DNA from: JAEUIV01 sp033763795
GTDB taxonomy: Bacteria > Planctomycetota > Phycisphaerae > Phycisphaerales > UBA1924
Assembly: GCA_033763795.1 (NCBI GenBank)
Contig: JANRJV010000001.1
Location: forward strand, 62,001 to 126,000
DNA: 64,000 bases
Direction of reading: 5' to 3'
The notes under the pieces are model-generated. The model was not told the DNA's origin and made no database searches. It worked only from the letters and a program-made list of their open reading frames with translations. Made by a program: the position numbers and the translations under genes. This document shows positions 60,095 to 64,000 of the stretch, in pieces (the first letter of the stretch is position 1; each line of letters begins with the position of its first letter).

Positions 60095-61699
60095 TTGCGC
60101 AGCTCCACGCAAGCCCATCTCATCAATCCCGACGACGCGCGCCCCGGCCTCGCCATGCTCCTCGTCCTCGTGGCGGTGGGCATAGGCGTGGTCCTCGCTG
60201 GTGTCATGCTCGTCAGCCGCACCCCCAGCGCGCAGATCGGCGCCAACGCCGCCCAGCAGGCCGCCGCAAACTGGGCCGCCTTCGCCGCCGAGCGCTACGC
60301 AGAAGCCGTCATGGAAACCAGCGCCGACTGGGTCGCCGCATGCGCGGGCGACGGCTCGCTCGTTTCCGCCGAGCCGCTCGCCGGCGGCACCGTCACCATC
60401 ACCCTCACCGCACCCGACGGCTCGCCGCTCGACGAAGCAGACCGCCAGCTCCTCATGACCGTCACCGCCACCGTCGGCCAGATGACCGTCACCCGACGCC
60501 GCGCCGTCACACGCACCATCGACACCTCGCCACAGGACGCCATCGATCCCTACCTAGGCGAGTTCGCCATCTACGCCACCGAAAAGCTCGACGTCGAAAA
60601 CTCCACGCTCATAGGCCCCTCACCCGTCAGCCCCGAGAGCGCCACCGCCCTCCCCGGCAAGATCGGCGTGGGCTTCACACCCTTCTCCGATTTCAAGATC
60701 GACTCCAACGCCACCCTCCAGAACGTCGCCCTCTATCTCAACGACTCCGCTTCCCAGCAGCTCAAGGACGAGCACAAGAGCCCGCGCTTCGCCACCGGCG
60801 CCGCCCTCCCCTTCGACGTCCCCGTCATCGCCGAAACCGAGCCGCCCCAGTTCGCCACACAGCCCGTCCGCTCGCTCCTCGCCGTCAACTTCAGCGCCGC
60901 AAACTCCGTCACCACCCTTCCCCCGGGCCGCTACGACAGCATCCGCGTCGGCAACAGCGCCATCGTCAACCTGGGCGGCCCCGCCACCACCCCCTACTAC
61001 TACCGCTTCAACGCCTTCGAGACCCGAACCTCGGGCGTCGTCACCTTCCAGGGAGACGTCCGAGTCCTCGTCTCCTCGACCTTCTTCGCGCAGTCCAGCT
61101 CCGCCATCGAGCCCGTCGACGCGAGCTCCCGCATCACCTTCTACACCGCCAACGACGTCACCATCACGAACGCCGGCGTAGGCGTCCTCCGCGCCATCGC
61201 ACGCGCCGCATCGCGCGACCCCGCCGCACTCACCTCGCACATCTCCCCCGACCGCCTCCGCATCCTCGCCCTCGCCGGCCCCGGAGCCGACGCGGATCCC
61301 AACTACCGGATCCACAACTCCTTCCTCGTCTGCTCCATCCACGCCCCCACCGCCGACACCGAGCTCACCTCCAACACCACCATGATCGGCCGCATCACCT
61401 CCCGCAACCTCAAGCTCGCCTCCAGCTCAACCTTCCTCTACGACCCCACCCTCGACCCGCGCGTCGGCTACACCGCCCTCGACGGCCCGCTCTACACCGA
61501 CGAAGGCGAACCCAACCCCGAGCTCCTCGCCGCCCTCGCCGCCGCCCCGCGCAACGCCGGCCTCGCACCCTTCCTCGCCTCCATCGCCGGCGCGCTCGAA
61601 GACGCCGGGACCGATCCGCCCGGCGGCCCCGCCGTGCGCAAGGACGAACGCGCCCAGACCTCACCCATCGCCGCCGACGCCAACGACTTCGAGGACTGA
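60095..61699 (+). CDS. PilX/GspK-like pilus-assembly protein, copy 2
   Basis: A 534-residue paralogue of the preceding gene. It has the same basic leader and Glu-less helix (RPGLAMLLVLVAVGIGVVL), the same NWAAFAAERYAEAVMET block, a near-identical central beta-strand region and a similar end (ANDFED). It lacks the Pro-rich linker of copy 1. The start is a TTG at 60095, supported by CGGAGGG 8 bases upstream and by alignment to copy 1. The 145 bases before it are AT-richer than the genes and could hold a promoter, but no clear box was seen. Confidence 0.75.
   Translation: MRSSTQAHLINPDDARPGLAMLLVLVAVGIGVVLAGVMLVSRTPSAQIGANAAQQAAANWAAFAAERYAEAVMETSADWVAACAGDGSLVSAEPLAGGTVTITLTAPDGSPLDEADRQLLMTVTATVGQMTVTRRRAVTRTIDTSPQDAIDPYLGEFAIYATEKLDVENSTLIGPSPVSPESATALPGKIGVGFTPFSDFKIDSNATLQNVALYLNDSASQQLKDEHKSPRFATGAALPFDVPVIAETEPPQFATQPVRSLLAVNFSAANSVTTLPPGRYDSIRVGNSAIVNLGGPATTPYYYRFNAFETRTSGVVTFQGDVRVLVSSTFFAQSSSAIEPVDASSRITFYTANDVTITNAGVGVLRAIARAASRDPAALTSHISPDRLRILALAGPGADADPNYRIHNSFLVCSIHAPTADTELTSNTTMIGRITSRNLKLASSSTFLYDPTLDPRVGYTALDGPLYTDEGEPNPELLAALAAAPRNAGLAPFLASIAGALEDAGTDPPGGPAVRKDERAQTSPIAADANDFED
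60925..61177 (+). repeat. Near-identical duplicated block, copy 2
   Basis: Partner of 59061-59313 with 251 of 253 bases the same. It encodes the central beta-strand region from GRYDSIRVGNS to VTITNAG in both proteins. Confidence 0.9.
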
Positions 61700-61700
61700 C

Positions 61701-62231
61701 GTGAACACCATCCCCCGCCTCACGCCCCCCCAGACCCCGCGCCCCGCCCGACGACGCGCCTTCGCGCTCCTCGATGTCCTCCTCGCCGCGGCCCTCCTCG
61801 CCATCCTCGCCGCCCTCGCCATACCCTCGCTCCGGCCCAACGACTCACTCAAGATGGTCAGCGCCGCCGTCCTCATCAGCGCCGACCTCGAGTACGCCCA
61901 GTCCGCCACCATCGCCGCCCCGGGCGACCCCACCGTCTTCCGCCTCGACGAAAAACTCCCCCGCTACTGGCTCGCGCTCGCCTCGAGCCCCGACACGCCC
62001 ATCACCAGGCCCGACGGCGCGCCCTGGCTCGTCACCCTGGGCTCGGGCTCGCTCGCATCCCTCAACGAACTCTCCCTCCGACTCGAAGGCGTCGCCGGCA
62101 CCACCGTGGCCTTCGACCGTTTCGGCAGGCTCAACCAGGGCGACGACATCCGCGTCATCATCGAAAGCCAGGCCGGCGAGCTCCCCGTGCGCATCTCCGC
62201 CAGCACAGGCTCGGTCTACATGGGCGAGTAA
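61701..62231 (+). CDS. Prepilin-like protein, GspH-like
   Basis: A 176-residue protein with a basic leader (TPRPARRRA) and a pilin helix FALLDVLLAAALLAILAAL in which Asp takes the place of Glu +5, a conservative but rare change. The body resembles GspH/FimT minor pseudopilins (ADLEYAQSATIAAPGDPTVFRLD; TVAFDRFGRLNQGDDIRVII). The GTG at 61701 follows the stop of the previous gene by one base, so it is read by coupling. It ends the five-gene prepilin run and is convergent with the EamA gene. Confidence 0.78.
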   Translation: MNTIPRLTPPQTPRPARRRAFALLDVLLAAALLAILAALAIPSLRPNDSLKMVSAAVLISADLEYAQSATIAAPGDPTVFRLDEKLPRYWLALASSPDTPITRPDGAPWLVTLGSGSLASLNELSLRLEGVAGTTVAFDRFGRLNQGDDIRVIIESQAGELPVRISASTGSVYMGE

Positions 62232-62241
62232 GCCCCCGCGC

Positions 62242-62694
62242 TCACTTGCCCGTCAGCAGCAGCACGCCCGCCAGGATCAGCGACACCGCGACCGCTTTCC
62301 GCACCGTCATCGTCTCGCCCAGCACCAGCCACCCCAGCAGCACAGCGCACGCCGGCGCCAGCGTGAACGCGATGGGCTTCACCTTGCTCACCTCCGCCAG
62401 GCTCAGCGCCGTGTAGAAGCAGATCATCGCCGCCGCCCCCGCGATCAGCCCCGACCCCAGGACCAGCTTCAGGATCGTCGACGTCTCCGCCTCGCGGTAC
62501 CACCGCGGAGACTCCGACCTCACGCCGTACACCGCCGCCGCGTACGCCGCCCAGATCACGGGCAGCGCCACCGTCGAACGCACCGTGATCGCCGTGATCG
62601 GGCCCACCTGCTTCGTGTGCAGCACGCTCTTGGTGAACAGCTCGCCGATCCCCCAGCAGAGCCCCGCCGCGACCGCAAGCATCACCGCCTTCAT
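62242..62694 (-). CDS. Half-size EamA-type (DMT) transporter
   Basis: A 150-residue membrane protein of five predicted helices, one EamA domain instead of the usual two. It has AVAAGLCWGIGELFTKSVL at the start and IAFTLAPACAVLLGWLVLGETMT with the typical GE near the last helix pair. Single-domain members work as dimers, like small multidrug resistance proteins. The substrate is unknown. The ATG at 62694 follows TAGGAT by exactly 6 bases with no ribosome binding site. It is divergent from kbl. Confidence 0.85.
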   Translation of the reverse strand: MKAVMLAVAAGLCWGIGELFTKSVLHTKQVGPITAITVRSTVALPVIWAAYAAAVYGVRSESPRWYREAETSTILKLVLGSGLIAGAAAMICFYTALSLAEVSKVKPIAFTLAPACAVLLGWLVLGETMTVRKAVAVSLILAGVLLLTGK

Positions 62695-62732
62695 GCGCGC
62701 ATCCTACTCCCCGGCGCCGCGCCCCACCCGAG

Positions 62733-62738
62733 TACACT
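62733..62738 (+). promoter_or_regulatory. -10 box TACACT of kbl
   Basis: GAGTACACTC lies 27 bases before the kbl ATG. A short leader with GAGGAGAG follows. It is the third instance of the extended GTACACTC box in the window. Confidence 0.5.
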
Positions 62739-62764
62739 CCGCCTCCCACGAGGAGAGCCGAGCC

Positions 62765-64000
62765 ATGAAGCACGACCACCCCCTTCTCGCCCGCGCCGCC
62801 GCCACCCTCGCCGGCCTCCGCGAGCGCGGCGAGCTCAAGCACCTCCAGACCATCGAAGGCCCGATGGACGCCACAGTCCGCCTCCGCAGGCCCGACGGAA
62901 CCTCCCGCGAGGTCCTCTGCTTCTGCTCCAACAACTACCTGGGGCTGGCCAACCACCCAGAGGTCATCGAGGCGGGCACCCGGGCCCTCCGCGACTACGG
63001 CGCGGGAACCGCCTCCGTCCGCTTCATCTGCGGCACCTTCTCCCCGCACCACGAACTCGAAGCCCGCCTCGCCCGCTTCCTGGGCGTCGAGGCCTCGTAC
63101 AGCTTCGTCTCCGCCTGGACCGCCAACGAGGCCGTCTTTCCCACGCTCTGCGAGCCCCAGGACGCCATCGTCTCCGACGCGCTCAATCACGCCTGCATCA
63201 TCGACTCGATCCGGCTCGCCAGCACGATCAAGAAGGGCGTCGCCCGGTCGGTCTACCGCAACAACGACCTGGCGGACCTGGAAGCGAGGCTGGTCGAGGC
63301 CCGCGCGGCGGTCGAGGACCCGGCCCGCGCGCCGGCGGGGCAGAAGGGCGTCATCTGGGTCGTGACCGACGGCGTCTTCTCCATGGAGGGGGCGGTGGCG
63401 GACCTGCCGCGGATGCGCGCCCTGTGCGACCGCTTCGGGGCGGTGCTGGTGGTGGACGACTCGCACGGGACGGGGGTGATGGGCGCGACGGGCCGGGGGA
63501 CGCACGAGCACTTCGGCATGCGCGGGCCTGACGTGGACCTGTTCACGGGGACGCTGGGCAAGGCGCTGGGCGGGGCGGCGGGGGGCTACGTGGCCGGGCC
63601 GCGGGCGGCGATCGACATGCTGGTGCAGCGCGGACGGCCCACGCTCTTCTCCAACGCGCTGCCCGTGACGGTGGCGTGCAGCGCGTCCAAGGCGCTGGAG
63701 ATCCTGGAGCGTGAGCCCGAGCGTGTGCGGCGTCTGCGGGACAACGTGGTGTACGCGCGGACGAAGCTGAAGGCGGCGGGGTTCGACGTGCTGGAGTCGC
63801 CCACGGCGATCTGCCCGATCATCGTTCACGAGACGGCGCGGGCGATCGCGATGAGCGCGCGGCTTCTGGAACTGGGGGTGTACGTGATCGGTTTCGGGTA
63901 CCCGGTGGTTCCGGAGGGGCACGCGCGGCTGCGGGTGCAGATCTCGGCGGCGCACGAGCGGGCGCACATCGACGCGCTTGTGGGCGCGCTCCGAGCGCTC
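62765..64000 (+). CDS. kbl: 2-amino-3-ketobutyrate CoA ligase (glycine C-acetyltransferase), 3' end cut
   Basis: An alpha-oxoamine synthase that joins glycine and acetyl-CoA or runs the reverse step in threonine breakdown. All 412 codons to the window edge are open; the family is about 395-400 residues, so only a few are missing. Visible motifs: CSNNYLGLANHP (about 58-69), SYSFVSAWTANEA, VTDGVFSMEGAVADLP, VVDDSHGTGVMGATGRG (PLP-binding Asp and His) and TGTLGKALGGAAGGY with the PLP lysine. The C-terminal YPVVPEGHARLRVQISAAH is typical of Kbl. GAGGAG lies about 10 bases before the ATG. Codon use changes abruptly inside the gene near 63.25 kb from C-ending to G-ending. No tdh is seen. Confidence 0.93.
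   Translation, partial: MKHDHPLLARAAATLAGLRERGELKHLQTIEGPMDATVRLRRPDGTSREVLCFCSNNYLGLANHPEVIEAGTRALRDYGAGTASVRFICGTFSPHHELEARLARFLGVEASYSFVSAWTANEAVFPTLCEPQDAIVSDALNHACIIDSIRLASTIKKGVARSVYRNNDLADLEARLVEARAAVEDPARAPAGQKGVIWVVTDGVFSMEGAVADLPRMRALCDRFGAVLVVDDSHGTGVMGATGRGTHEHFGMRGPDVDLFTGTLGKALGGAAGGYVAGPRAAIDMLVQRGRPTLFSNALPVTVACSASKALEILEREPERVRRLRDNVVYARTKLKAAGFDVLESPTAICPIIVHETARAIAMSARLLELGVYVIGFGYPVVPEGHARLRVQISAAHERAHIDALVGALRAL
63240..63360. other. Point where plus-strand C-richness turns to G-richness
   Basis: From base 1 to about 63.2 kb the plus strand is C-rich in genes of both orientations. Within about 100 bases inside kbl this reverses: Leu codons go from CTC to CTG, Gly from GGC to GGG, Ala from GCC to GCG. 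The protein remains a normal Kbl throughout. Confidence 0.7.

Overview
This is 64 kb of a high-GC chromosome that most resembles a Planctomycetota bacterium of the class Phycisphaerae. Several independent signs point there: secreted proteins ending in a PEP-CTERM-like 'VPxP - hydrophobic stretch - RRRR' tail, dockerin-like Ca-binding repeats at the ends of secreted proteins, LPS-export permeases (a Gram-negative style outer membrane), an OprB-type porin, and many genes with no ribosome binding site. No phage, transposon, CRISPR array, tRNA or rRNA gene was seen. Assignment to the class is inference from these features.

Layout. 1-2.0 kb: a run of small secreted proteins on the minus strand, at least three of them (plus a fourth at 9.5 kb) members of one paralogous helical family. 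2.2-9.3 kb: a P1B-4-type metal-exporting ATPase, a methyl-accepting chemotaxis protein downstream of an OprB-like porin, and an orphan NuoG. 10.1-24.3 kb: a surface-glycan locus with two FkbM methyltransferases, a small sulfotransferase, six glycosyltransferase genes and an embedded HU-like DNA-binding protein. Four of the glycosyltransferases carry an extra C-terminal Rossmann-like module. 24.4-35.3 kb: housekeeping genes (PilZ protein, NadA, a secreted PPC/dockerin protein, Rho with a very long disordered N-terminus, CoaE, HIT hydrolase, leucyl aminopeptidase, sugar acetyltransferase, zinc-ribbon protein, SpoVR). 35.4-38.0 kb: two secreted proteins; the first, a DUF839/PhoX-like PEP-CTERM protein, is interrupted by two in-frame stop codons. 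38.0-42.7 kb: a DciA-like protein, two TPR-sulfotransferases and a PEP-CTERM protein. 43.2-50.9 kb: a fused iron-type ABC permease, a methyltransferase, a SnoaL-like protein, RmuC and an apparently inactive M16 peptidase homologue. 51.8-56.9 kb: an envelope operon LptF-ArnT-PAP2-LptG. 57.1-62.2 kb: five prepilin-like genes, two of them tandem paralogues with a nearly identical internal block. 62.2-64 kb: a half-size EamA transporter and kbl, cut by the window end.

Three window-wide properties stand out. First, at least 13 genes have a TANNNT box 5-8 bases before the start codon and no Shine-Dalgarno sequence, which suggests leaderless mRNAs as a normal mode of expression. Second, the plus strand is C-rich for 63 kb whichever strand is coding (plus-strand genes use NNC codons, minus-strand genes NNG codons), and this bias reverses inside kbl near 63.25 kb, the direction expected at a replication origin or an inversion boundary. 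Third, tight gene couplings use 4-base GTGA/ATGA overlaps.
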